Shown here piece after piece: positions 17,333 through 25,368 of a DNA stretch of 64,000 bases. The notes below the pieces were generated by a model. It did not search any database and was not told the origin of the DNA. It was given only the letters and a program-made list of their open reading frames with translations. The position numbers were made by a program, and so were the translations under genes. This stretch comes from CAYUYV01 sp050331455 (GTDB taxonomy: Bacteria; Pseudomonadota; Alphaproteobacteria; JAJFIK01). Location: the NCBI GenBank assembly GCA_050331455.1, contig JBHJGV010000015.1:62001-126000 (forward strand), written 5' to 3'. Numbering within the stretch: position 1 is the first letter of the stretch; each line of letters starts with the position of its first letter.

Positions 17333-19030
17333 TCAGTGTTCCAGGAGACGGCGCAGGGTATCCACGGCCTGCTCGATGGACGGATCGGCCCGGCGCAATT
17401 CCTCGACCTTCTTGACCGCATGCATGACCGTCGTGTGGTCCCGATTGCCGAACCGCCGGCCAATATCAGGCAAGGACCGGGTCGTGAGCTGCTTTGCCAG
17501 ATACATGGCGATCTGACGCGGCCGCGTGACCACCCGCGCGCGGCGCGGGGACAACAGATCGGCGACCTTGATGGAGAAATGCTCGGCCACCTTGCGCTGG
17601 ATCTCCTCCACGGTCACGCGCCGGGTATTGGCCCGGATCAGGGGGTGCAGAAGCTCCTGGGCCACGTCCACACTGACCGGCCGTCCGACCAGGGCCGCAT
17701 GGGCGAGGATCTTCTGAAGCGCGCCCTCAAGTTCCCGGATATTGGACGTGATCTTGTGGGCCAGGAAATCGAGCACCGGCTGGGGGATGTCCACATCCCC
17801 ATAAATCTCCGCGGCCTGGCGTGCCTTGAGCTGAAGGATGCTCAGGCGCAGCTCGAAATCGGTCGGGTGGATATCCGCAACCAGACCCCAACTCAGCCGC
17901 GAGCGGATCCGCTCCTCAATATCCTGCAAATCGCTGGGCGAACGGTCGGCTGAAATGACGATCTGGCGGGACCGGTCCACGAGCGTGTTGAAGGTGTGGA
18001 AGAACTCTTCCTGGGTGTTTTCCTTGCCACTGATATACTGAAAATCGTCGATCATCAGCAGGTCAACGGTCCGGAACTGTTTCTTGAAGGCGAACTGGCT
18101 GTGATGCCGGATGGCGGCCACGAACTGATACATGAATTTTTCAGCGGACAGATAGATAACCCGTTTCTGCGGATAGCGCCGGCGCACCTCCCAGGCCATC
18201 GCATGCATCAGGTGTGTCTTGCCGAGACCGGTCCCGCCATACAGGAACAGCGGATTGAACGGCACGGTTTCGGATTCGGCCACCCGCCGTGCCGCGGCAT
18301 GGGCGAGTTCGTTGGACTTTCCGACCACGAAGTTATCGAAAGTGTTCTTTTCCTCGATCGGCCCTTCCGCATCGTCGTCCAGGGGAGACAACGGTGACGT
18401 GGACGATCCCTGGCCCCCATTCGAGGGAAACACGGACGGCGTCTGGCTTGGCGTGTGAAGGGCTGGCTTGGAGGGCTGGAACGGAGCCACGGGCTGCTGG
18501 ACGGGATTGCGGCCCTGGTCCTGCCGGCCATATGACTGGGATCCGCCGGACCGGCCCGCCCTTTCCGGGGCAACGCATGGGCCGGACAGGGCTTGGGACG
18601 GGGCCCCTTTGGACCCAGACGATGTGGACCCGGATGATGTGGGCGCGGGCGATGTGGGCGCGGACGGGCGACCCCAGTGTGGGCGCTCCAGTCCGTTCCG
18701 ACCATTTCTCGCGGAGGTGTCAAAGTCGACGTCGTGATCGACCGGCGGCAGGGCGGAGCCGGTCAGCAGGATCTCAACCTTGCGCACGGACGGTTCGCAG
18801 TCGGCCCAACAACGGTGCAGGCGGTCCGCATAGTGTTGTTCGACCCATTCGCGCATGAATTTGGTTGGCACCGACATGGTCACACAGCCACCGTCAAGGG
18901 CAACCACGTCCAGCGGCCGCAGCCAGGAATTAAAGGTCGCATCACCCAGCTCTTCACGAAGCCGGAGCCGGATTTCATGCCATTGACGGTTCAGCGTCTC
19001 ATGCTCTCCGCCATCGGCACGGTCCGTCAT
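17333..19030 (-). CDS. dnaA: Chromosomal replication initiator DnaA
   Basis: A 565-residue initiator. Domain I is residues 1-90. Domain II is an unusually long low-complexity linker (about 95-225) rich in Pro, Ser, Gly and Gln. The AAA+ domain has Walker A GGTGLGKT at 265-272 and Walker B LLMIDD. The DNA-binding domain carries the box-recognition signature DHTTVMHAVKKVEEL near the C-terminus. ATG at 19030 has GAGGAGG upstream. The open frame extends 113 residues further but has no conserved sequence. Most of the length above the usual 450-500 residues is in the linker, part of which is coded by a 15-bp tandem repeat. Confidence 0.97.
   Translation of the reverse strand: MTDRADGGEHETLNRQWHEIRLRLREELGDATFNSWLRPLDVVALDGGCVTMSVPTKFMREWVEQHYADRLHRCWADCEPSVRKVEILLTGSALPPVDHDVDFDTSARNGRNGLERPHWGRPSAPTSPAPTSSGSTSSGSKGAPSQALSGPCVAPERAGRSGGSQSYGRQDQGRNPVQQPVAPFQPSKPALHTPSQTPSVFPSNGGQGSSTSPLSPLDDDAEGPIEEKNTFDNFVVGKSNELAHAAARRVAESETVPFNPLFLYGGTGLGKTHLMHAMAWEVRRRYPQKRVIYLSAEKFMYQFVAAIRHHSQFAFKKQFRTVDLLMIDDFQYISGKENTQEEFFHTFNTLVDRSRQIVISADRSPSDLQDIEERIRSRLSWGLVADIHPTDFELRLSILQLKARQAAEIYGDVDIPQPVLDFLAHKITSNIRELEGALQKILAHAALVGRPVSVDVAQELLHPLIRANTRRVTVEEIQRKVAEHFSIKVADLLSPRRARVVTRPRQIAMYLAKQLTTRSLPDIGRRFGNRDHTTVMHAVKKVEELRRADPSIEQAVDTLRRLLEH
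18620..18664 (+). repeat. Imperfect 15-bp repeat x3 in the dnaA linker
   Basis: Three 15-base units (18620-18634, 18635-18649, 18650-18664) related to GATGTGGGCGCGG. On the coding strand they give the Ser/Thr/Pro/Gly-rich part of DnaA domain II. Confidence 0.75.
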
Positions 19031-19353
19031 TGGGCGAATCCTCCTCATACCAATTGATGTGACGAGCGGTTCTTCGGAGCGCTCAATGCGACCCGGTGAT
19101 CCGGTCGCAGGCCATCCGCGTAGTGCAAATCGATCCACGGGAACTGGCTGCTGATCTTCACTGAGGTGATTGACCGGTCGTTCAGCTAAGTCCGCTGCAA
19201 ATTTGCGCGCCATGAGTGTGTATCCGATGGGTGTTCCTGGAAATTCCGCGCCGGGTTTCGGCGGCAGAGAGACGATTTTCAGGAAGGGGAACAAGAATGA
19301 CGGGATTCGGAGCGGGGATAGGGGAGACGACCTGAGGAGCGCTGTAATCCGCG
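19031..19353. other. dnaA leader region
   Basis: A 323-base gap upstream of dnaA on the minus strand. The strong ribosome binding site GAGGAGG sits about 9 bases before the ATG. A 10-base palindrome GCAAATTTGC lies at 19197-19206. The closest thing to a DnaA box, CGTGGATCG near 19134, matches only 6 of 9 positions, so I do not call one. Confidence 0.4.
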
Positions 19354-19983
19354 TCAGGTCTGGACCCACGGAAGGCCGGACGCTTTCCAGCCGTTCAACC
19401 GACCCCGGTGACGACCCGGGTCAAGGTCCCCTTCGAACCCATCCGCAATATTGACACAGTGAGCATAACCGGTCGCGGCCATCACGTCGGCTGCGGCCTG
19501 CGAACGCGCGCCGGATCGGCACAGAAAGAACAGAGGCACATCCTTCCGATCGGGCAGATCCTTGGTGAGCTGTTCCGGGAAGGTCCGGTTCATGCCCATG
19601 GTCGGAAAGACCTGCCATTCGAGCAGGATAAGCTGGTTTCCCAGGCTCGACAGGTCGGGCACCCCAACAAACATCCATTCCGCTTTGGTTCGCACGTCAA
19701 TCAAGACGGCGTCCTTGTGTTTTTGCAGAAAGTCCCAGGCATCCGTCGCCGTGACCGCATGGGGAAAGCGGACGGGATCTGCACCGTCAGCGGCCAGTCG
19801 CACTGTTGCCGGAAGAAAAGGTGTGAACCGGCCGTGCAGATCAACAAACCGGGGCGATGCGCCAGGCCCCGATGCTTTTCCCTCAATGTGTCCGATCGAT
19901 TTTCGAAGCGCTCCAGACCTTTGTCTAAAGGCGGCAGCAAGATCATCGCCGGTTTTCTGCAGGGTAAGCATCGTTGCAGACAA
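19354..19983 (-). CDS. Rhodanese-like domain protein
   Basis: A 209-residue protein with one rhodanese domain from about residue 78 to 205. The motif VLIDVRTKAEW marks the substrate pocket, and the active-site Cys is C155 in FLCRSGARSQ. The segments FVGVPDLS and EWQVFPTMGMN are typical of a small alphaproteobacterial rhodanese group. The likely role is sulfur transfer or thiosulfate/persulfide handling. The first 75 residues are not recognisable and may be partly untranslated. The upstream-most start is TTG at 19983 with GGGAGG 9 bases ahead, and ATG at 19971 is the alternative. It sits between rpsT and dnaA on the same strand. Confidence 0.8.
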   Translation of the reverse strand: MSATMLTLQKTGDDLAAAFRQRSGALRKSIGHIEGKASGPGASPRFVDLHGRFTPFLPATVRLAADGADPVRFPHAVTATDAWDFLQKHKDAVLIDVRTKAEWMFVGVPDLSSLGNQLILLEWQVFPTMGMNRTFPEQLTKDLPDRKDVPLFFLCRSGARSQAAADVMAATGYAHCVNIADGFEGDLDPGRHRGRLNGWKASGLPWVQT

Positions 19984-20480
19984 AGCCCCAGCCTCCCAAA
20001 ATCAAGATGACGTTGCGCCATTAACACGCGCCCTGAATACGCGGGCTCACAAGCACAACCACAACTCCGCAGAGTCAATTCTTATGTTAACCGCGCCCTC
20101 CGAAAAGAAAGAGCGCAGTGTCCTGAAGAACTGAAGTCGGTTGAAAAGGAGTGACCTCAAGAGACCAGAGGCTCATCTTATTATTGTGCCGCCTACTGTT
20201 TTCTGAAGGCCCTGTAAGCCGAAACTCATCACTAGGACCGTCAAGATACTGCCATAAAGGCCGGCATGACAACGCGGACAAAGGGGGAACAAAAACTTTT
20301 TTTGACTCATGTTTCCGTTTGAACGGCTTGACACAGCCATCAATAAAAACAAGGCCGACAGCGTAAACGCTGCCGGCCGGTGAAACATCTTTACACGTGT
20401 TAATTCCAGGCAACACCTTCCCAAAAAAATGAAAAGGGATCGATCCGGCGGGGACGCGAAGCTTTGGTCCCGATACGTCG
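19984..20480. other. AT-richer intergenic region between rhodanese gene and rpsT
   Basis: About 500 bases whose composition is clearly more AT-rich than the rest of the window; for example 20281-20340 has 25 G/C of 60. It holds the rpsT terminator. No convincing gene is present. A 109-codon minus-strand frame spans the terminator and looks spurious. AT-richness next to dnaA could fit a replication origin, but no perfect DnaA box is visible. Confidence 0.5.
20341..20378 (-). terminator. Rho-independent terminator of rpsT
   Basis: On the minus strand GGCCGGCAGCG, a TTTA loop and CGCTGTCGGCC form an 11-bp stem with one G-U pair (20353-20378). TTGTTTTTATTG follows. It lies about 100 bases downstream of the rpsT stop. 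Confidence 0.85.
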
Positions 20481-20750
20481 TCAGGCCGATGCCATCAGCT
20501 TCACACGGTGACTGAGACGCGCCACCTTGCGAGAAGCGTTACGCTTGTGAACGAGTCCCTTTTGGGCGCTGCGCATCAATTCGGGCTGGGCGTCACGCAG
20601 CGCTTGTTGCGCTTTGCTCTGATCGCCGGAGGCAATGGCTTCTTCAACCTTCCGAACAAATGTCCGGACCCGGGAACGCCGTGCCTTGTTCACTTCCGTA
20701 CGCCGCGCGATTTTGCGCACCATCTTTTTTGCAGATTTCGTATTCGCCAT
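20481..20750 (-). CDS. rpsT: 30S ribosomal protein S20
   Basis: An 89-residue basic ribosomal protein that binds 16S rRNA in the body of the small subunit. The start MANTKSAKKMVRKIARRTE is canonical, fixing ATG at 20750 rather than the 21-codon upstream extension. The C-terminus has GLVHKRNASRKVARLSHRV as in the family. It has its own candidate promoter and terminator, so it is probably a single-gene transcript. Position next to dnaA is a recurrent arrangement in alphaproteobacteria. Confidence 0.97.
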   Translation of the reverse strand: MANTKSAKKMVRKIARRTEVNKARRSRVRTFVRKVEEAIASGDQSKAQQALRDAQPELMRSAQKGLVHKRNASRKVARLSHRVKLMASA

Positions 20751-20797
20751 TCCGTTCGGTCCGATATGCCTTTTGTACGGGTTATCTGAAGGACGCT

Positions 20798-20826
20798 TGT
20801 GTACTCCTGCCAAGGGACGGCGTCAA
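20798..20826 (-). promoter_or_regulatory. Candidate sigma-70 promoter of rpsT
   Basis: On the minus strand TTGACG (20826-20821), a 17-base spacer, then TACACA (20803-20798). Transcription would begin about 40 bases upstream of the rpsT ATG. Confidence 0.55.
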
Positions 20827-20915
20827 CGCACTGCGTAACCGGCGAAGCCCTCATACGACAGCTCAGACGGTCCGGGACCCTTATCTGAGGGCCAGGGACG
20901 CTCAGCGGCACACCC

Positions 20916-21692
20916 TCAGCGGTTTTTGAAATGCGGTTTGCGCTTTTCGATGAAGGCGAGCATGCCCTCGTTCTTGTCATCGATCGCAAACATGGAATGG
21001 AAGAGACGCCGTTCGAACCGCACACCCTCGCTCAAGGTGGTCTCGAAGGACCGGTTGACGCTTTCCTTTGTCATCATGACGACCGGCGCTGAAAGGCCGG
21101 CGATCTTATGGGCAACCCTCAGTGCTTCTTCCTTCAGTTCATCGAGGGGAACCACCCGGCTGACAAGGCCCACCCGTTCGGCCTCCGCAGCATCCATCAT
21201 GCGGCCCGTGAGGCACATTTCCATGGCCTTCGATTTGCCCACAAAGCGGGTGAGGCGTTGGGTCCCGCCGGCGCCGGGCATGACCCCGAGGGACAATTCC
21301 GGCTGGCCGAATTTGGCGTTCTGCGCGGCAATGATGAAATCGCACATCATGGCCACTTCGCAGCCGCCGCCCAGGGCGTAGCCGGCAACGGCCGCAACGA
21401 CCGGCTTCCGGCACCGGTCCACCCGTTCCCAGGTGGTGGTGATAAAGTCTTCCTTATAGACGTCCATATAGGTCTTCGGCTGCATCTCCTTGATGTCGGC
21501 GCCGGCCGCGAAAGCCTTGCCGGACCCGGTCAGAACGATGCATCCGATGGCGTCATCCGCCTCGAACTGGTCGAGGGCAACACTCAACTCGTCCATAAGC
21601 TTCGCATTGAATGCGTTCAGGGCCTCGGGCCGGTTGAAGGTCACGACACCGACCCGATCCTCCCGATCGACCAGAATGGTCTCATATGCCAC
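20916..21692 (-). CDS. Enoyl-CoA hydratase
   Basis: A 258-residue crotonase that hydrates trans-2-enoyl-CoA in fatty acid beta-oxidation. The oxyanion-hole segment is KAFAAGADIKEM, and both catalytic glutamates are present: E112 in GGGCEVAMMCD and E132 in FGQPELSLGV. GAGGTQRLTR follows. I chose the GTG at 21692 because translation from it gives the standard AYETILVD start and AAGGGG precedes it. The longer frame to 21833 is unrelated to the family. It lies upstream of rpsT, 165 bases from its start. Confidence 0.95.
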   Translation of the reverse strand: MAYETILVDREDRVGVVTFNRPEALNAFNAKLMDELSVALDQFEADDAIGCIVLTGSGKAFAAGADIKEMQPKTYMDVYKEDFITTTWERVDRCRKPVVAAVAGYALGGGCEVAMMCDFIIAAQNAKFGQPELSLGVMPGAGGTQRLTRFVGKSKAMEMCLTGRMMDAAEAERVGLVSRVVPLDELKEEALRVAHKIAGLSAPVVMMTKESVNRSFETTLSEGVRFERRLFHSMFAIDDKNEGMLAFIEKRKPHFKNR

Positions 21693-21850
21693 GGTCTGCC
21701 CCTTCTTGGTCCGCCGAACTGCCCTGCCGCCTGGCTGGTCACACACACCGCACAGGCCTGCGGGAGACACGGCGCCGGAGAGCATTTGCACGAAATTGCC
21801 GTTTCGTATCCCTTTCACACCCGCATCGTGCAATCAAGACCGGTCCGCCT

Positions 21851-22729
21851 TCACCTTTGGCAGCGGGGACAGAAAAAGGTCGACCGGTTTGCCTGGACGA
21901 TTCGCTGCACGGGGCCGCAGCCCCGGTCCGGGCAGGGCTCGCCCTCCCGTCCGTAGACTTTGAAGGCGTGCTGGAAATAGCCCAGAGCACCGTCCGCATG
22001 GGCATAATCGCGCAAGGTCGATCCGCCGGCCTCTATCGCGGCCGTCAGCACATGGCGGATCGCTGAGACGAGCGCCGCGGCCCGGACGCGGCCCACGGTA
22101 TGGGCGCTGCGGCGCGGCGACAGGCGGGCCCGGTACAGCACTTCGCACACATAGATGTTGCCGAGCCCGGCAATGATGCGCTGGTCAAGGAGTGCGGCCT
22201 TGAGCGGCGTGTGCCGGCCGGCGAGGGCCGTGACCAGCGCATGGGCCGTCAGCCCCTCGCCCAGGGGCTCCAGCCCCAGACCGGCCATGAGACGATGGGC
22301 ATTCAGGCTGTCCCCGTCCGAGAGGGTCATCAGTCCGAACCGACGATGATCGGTGTAAATGATCCGTGTCCCCTCATCGGTCTCCAGAATGACGTGATCG
22401 TGGGGCCCCGAGCCGTCCGGCCTCGCCGGCGGCGCTTCATGGACGAATGTCGCGAGGCGCTTCGGCTGGTCCTGCGCCGTAATCACCGTAAATCGGCCCG
22501 ACATGCCCAGATGCATGATGACCACGGCGCCGTCGTCGCAATGGGCCAGAAGATATTTCGCCCGCCGGTCCAGCCGCTCGATCCGCCGTCCAGAAAGGCG
22601 CGCGGCAAAATCGTCCGGGAAGGGAATGCGCAGATCCGGGCGGCGCAGGGTCACCCGGGCGAGGCGCCGCCCCTCCAGATGGGGCGCAAGCCCGCGGCGC
22701 ACCGTTTCCACCTCTGGCAATTCAGGCAT
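21851..22729 (-). CDS. mutM: Formamidopyrimidine-DNA glycosylase
   Basis: A 292-residue bifunctional glycosylase/lyase that removes 8-oxoguanine and FaPy lesions. The N-terminal catalytic PELPEVE fixes ATG at 22729. K58 in RRAKYLLA matches the conserved beta-hairpin Lys, and the helix-two-turn-helix has GLGNIYVCEVL. The C-terminal zinc finger has CPDRGC and FFCPRCQR. It is divergent from ubiE with 97 bases between starts. Confidence 0.97.
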   Translation of the reverse strand: MPELPEVETVRRGLAPHLEGRRLARVTLRRPDLRIPFPDDFAARLSGRRIERLDRRAKYLLAHCDDGAVVIMHLGMSGRFTVITAQDQPKRLATFVHEAPPARPDGSGPHDHVILETDEGTRIIYTDHRRFGLMTLSDGDSLNAHRLMAGLGLEPLGEGLTAHALVTALAGRHTPLKAALLDQRIIAGLGNIYVCEVLYRARLSPRRSAHTVGRVRAAALVSAIRHVLTAAIEAGGSTLRDYAHADGALGYFQHAFKVYGREGEPCPDRGCGPVQRIVQANRSTFFCPRCQR

Positions 22730-22826
22730 GGTCGCGTCCGGAAAGAATGCCCTCAAGGCGGCGACGCGCGCGTCAGCGACAAGATTTTCCACCACCGGAG
22801 GGCTTGGGTTGGCTAGAGTGCCGGCC

Positions 22827-23624
22827 ATGAAACCCGATCCGAACGAAACGCGCCAGAACGACAGTCATTTCGGCTTTCGCACCGTCGATGCCTCCGAAAA
22901 GGCCGGCCTGGTGCGCGGTGTGTTCGACCGGGTGGCCGGGTCCTATGACATTATGAATGACATGATGTCCGGCGGCGTCCATCGCCTATGGAAGGACGCC
23001 ATGGTGGCGTGGCTCAATCCGCGTCCGGGGCAGGTTTTCCTCGACGTGGCCGGCGGCACCGGCGATATCGCCTTTCGCATTCTCGACCGGCTGAGCGCCC
23101 GGGCCGGCGATGGCTGGCCGGACGAAGCGCCGGGACGCATGATCGTCAGCGATATCAATCGGCACATGTTGCTTCAGGGCCGGGATCGGGCCCGCCGGCG
23201 CACCGGCCCGGCGCCCGACGAATGGGTCTGCGGCGATGCCCAGACGCTGCCGTTGCCGTCCGGCAGTGTGGACGCCTACACGATTGCCTTCGGCATCCGG
23301 AACGTCACCCATGTCGACAAAGCGCTGGAGGAAGCACACCGGGTGCTTCGGCCCGGCGGCCGGTTTTTGTGCCTCGAATTTTCTCATCCTGTCGTCCCCG
23401 GTCTCGACTCGGCCTATAATTTCTATTCTTTCCACGTCATTCCGCGCATGGGTCAGGTGATTGCGCGGGACGCCGAATCCTACCGGTATCTCGTCGAGAG
23501 TATTCGCCGCTTTCCCGACCAGGCACGCTTCAAGGCCATGATCGAGGCCGCCGGTTTCGGGCAGGTCGCAGTCCGCAATCTGTCCGGCGGCATTGCGGCC
23601 CTCCATTCGGGTTGGAAACTCTGA
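22827..23624 (+). CDS. ubiE: Ubiquinone/menaquinone biosynthesis C-methyltransferase
   Basis: A 265-residue SAM-dependent methyltransferase for the C-methylation step of ubiquinone synthesis. The family start FGFRTVDASEKAGLVRGVFD and FDRVAGSYDIMNDMMS are intact. SAM motif I is FLDVAGGTGD at about 71-80. The signature segments RVLRPGGRFLCLEFS and YRYLVESIRRFPDQ are also present. ATG at 22827 is favoured over an upstream frame that runs antisense to mutM. It is followed by ubiB, as in many alphaproteobacteria. Confidence 0.96.
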   Translation: MKPDPNETRQNDSHFGFRTVDASEKAGLVRGVFDRVAGSYDIMNDMMSGGVHRLWKDAMVAWLNPRPGQVFLDVAGGTGDIAFRILDRLSARAGDGWPDEAPGRMIVSDINRHMLLQGRDRARRRTGPAPDEWVCGDAQTLPLPSGSVDAYTIAFGIRNVTHVDKALEEAHRVLRPGGRFLCLEFSHPVVPGLDSAYNFYSFHVIPRMGQVIARDAESYRYLVESIRRFPDQARFKAMIEAAGFGQVAVRNLSGGIAALHSGWKL

Positions 23625-23724
23625 CACCGACCAGCCCGCAACACCCGGCCCGTCTTTCGCAGCGTCCTCTGCCCTCGCCTTGCCGTCCGGATCGCTTTCC
23701 GCTCCTCAGACCCTCCACCGTGAC

Positions 23725-25290
23725 ATGGTTCGAACCGTCAAGAATCTTCTCCATTTAAGCCGGGCTGTCCGGGTTCTCGCGGCCCACCGCGCCCTCCTGC
23801 CGGACGGGGTCGGGGCCGGCGCGGGGCAGCCTCCCGCCCACCGCACCCGGAGCGAACGGGCGGGTCGGCGCCTTGCCCGCGCCCTGAGCAGGCTGGGCCC
23901 CAGCTACATCAAGCTCGGTCAGGTGCTTGCGACCCGCGCGGACATGGTCGGCCCCGATGTGGCCCGCGGCCTCGCCCGCCTCCACGACCGCATGGCCGCC
24001 TTCAGCGATGCCGATGCCCGCGCCACGGTCGCCGAGGCGCTGGGCGCGCCGGTCCGGGCCCTGTTCCTGGAGTTCGGTCCGCCCGTCGCGGCCGCCTCCA
24101 TTGCCCAAGTGCACCGGGCCCATATTCCGGGCCCCGACGGCCCCAGGGCCGTGGCGGTCAAAATCCTCCGCCCGGGGATCGAACACCGGTTCTCGAAGGA
24201 TCTGGCGAGTTTTTATACCGGTGCGCGGATGCTGGAGCGGCTGCGTCCCAGCCTGCGCCGCCTGCGGCCCGTGGAGGTCGTGCGCACCCTGGACGACAGC
24301 GTCCGGGCCGAACTGGACCTGCGGGTCGAGGCGTCCGCGGCGGCCGAAATGGCCGAAAACACGGTCCATGACGAGGACTTTCGCGTTCCCGCCATCGATT
24401 GGGAGCGAACCGCGCGCCGGGTCATGACCAGCGAGTGGATCGACGGCATCCCGCTCAATGATCTGCCGCGCCTGCGCCAGGCCGGCCTTGATCTTGAAGC
24501 CCTGGCCCGGTCGGTGCTCCAGAATTTCCTGCGCCATGCCTTGCGCGACGGGCTGTTCCACGCGGACATGCATCCAGGCAATCTGTTCGCCGATGGCGAT
24601 GGCCGGCTGGTGGCCGTGGATTTCGGGATCATGGGGCGGCTCGACAGGCCGACCCGTCGCTTCATGGCCGAGACCCTCTACGGCTTCATCACCCGCGATT
24701 ACGACCGCATCGCCGCGGTCCATTTCGACCACGGCTATGTGCCGGCGCACCAGTCCTTCCATGATTTTTCCCTGGCGCTGCGAGCCATTGGCGAGCCGAT
24801 CTGGGGACGCCCGGCGAGCGAGATGTCCATGGCGCGCCTGCTGACCCAGCTCTTCGAGACCACACGGCGCTTCGACATGGCGCTCCAGCCCTCTTTGATC
24901 CTGCTCCAGAAAACCATGGTGGTCAGCGAGGGCGTGGCGCGCAGCCTCGATCCCAATATCTCGATCTGGACGGCGGCCCGGCCCGTCGTCGAGGCTTGGA
25001 TGGAGGACGAACTGGGCGCCCAGGCACGGATCCGCGACGCCGCCGACACCGCGCGCGCCTTCGGCCGCCTCGCCGCCCGCGCCCCGGACTTGCTGGCCGA
25101 TATGGAGCGGGCGAGCCAAGTCCTCCACGACGTGGCCCAGGGCGGGGGCGTACGCCTCCACCAGGACACGGTGCGCGCCATCACCGACGCCACGGCCCGC
25201 TCCCGGCGCCGGGACATCGCCCTGATGGTGGGCATCGCCATCCTCGCCGGGGGCGCCGGCCTCGCTCTCGCCGGTTTGATCGGAGGGTGA
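23725..25290 (+). CDS. ubiB: Ubiquinone biosynthesis protein UbiB (atypical kinase/ATPase)
   Basis: A 521-residue member of the ABC1/ADCK/UbiB family needed for ubiquinone synthesis, where its ATPase activity supports the lipid-binding UbiJ/UbiK complex. The KxGQ motif is in GPSYIKLGQVLATRAD and the ATP-binding Lys is in VAVKILRPGIE. The catalytic HADMHPGNLF and metal-binding VDFGIMG are present. The C-terminus is a hydrophobic stretch ALMVGIAILAGGAGLALAGLI, a membrane anchor. ATG at 23725 places VRTVKNLLHLSR at the N-terminus, although its ribosome binding site is weak, and a longer start at 23593 is possible. Confidence 0.93.
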   Translation: MVRTVKNLLHLSRAVRVLAAHRALLPDGVGAGAGQPPAHRTRSERAGRRLARALSRLGPSYIKLGQVLATRADMVGPDVARGLARLHDRMAAFSDADARATVAEALGAPVRALFLEFGPPVAAASIAQVHRAHIPGPDGPRAVAVKILRPGIEHRFSKDLASFYTGARMLERLRPSLRRLRPVEVVRTLDDSVRAELDLRVEASAAAEMAENTVHDEDFRVPAIDWERTARRVMTSEWIDGIPLNDLPRLRQAGLDLEALARSVLQNFLRHALRDGLFHADMHPGNLFADGDGRLVAVDFGIMGRLDRPTRRFMAETLYGFITRDYDRIAAVHFDHGYVPAHQSFHDFSLALRAIGEPIWGRPASEMSMARLLTQLFETTRRFDMALQPSLILLQKTMVVSEGVARSLDPNISIWTAARPVVEAWMEDELGAQARIRDAADTARAFGRLAARAPDLLADMERASQVLHDVAQGGGVRLHQDTVRAITDATARSRRRDIALMVGIAILAGGAGLALAGLIGG

Positions 25291-25368
25291 GCGGCGTCCG
25301 GACTGGAAAAACACAAAACCTGCCCGTAGATTGACTCATAGAACGACGGTGCAGGGAGAACCGGACCA

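Noticed and set aside
15852..17516. A 554-codon plus-strand frame across dnaN
   Set aside because: Antisense to dnaN and to the end of dnaA; no domain or ribosome binding site.
20087..20416. A 109-codon minus-strand frame in the AT-rich spacer
   Set aside because: It runs through the rpsT terminator and has no family features or good ribosome binding site.
19031..20480. GANTC (CcrM) sites near dnaA
   Set aside because: Four sites in about 1.4 kb is close to chance for this motif, so no control by methylation can be claimed.
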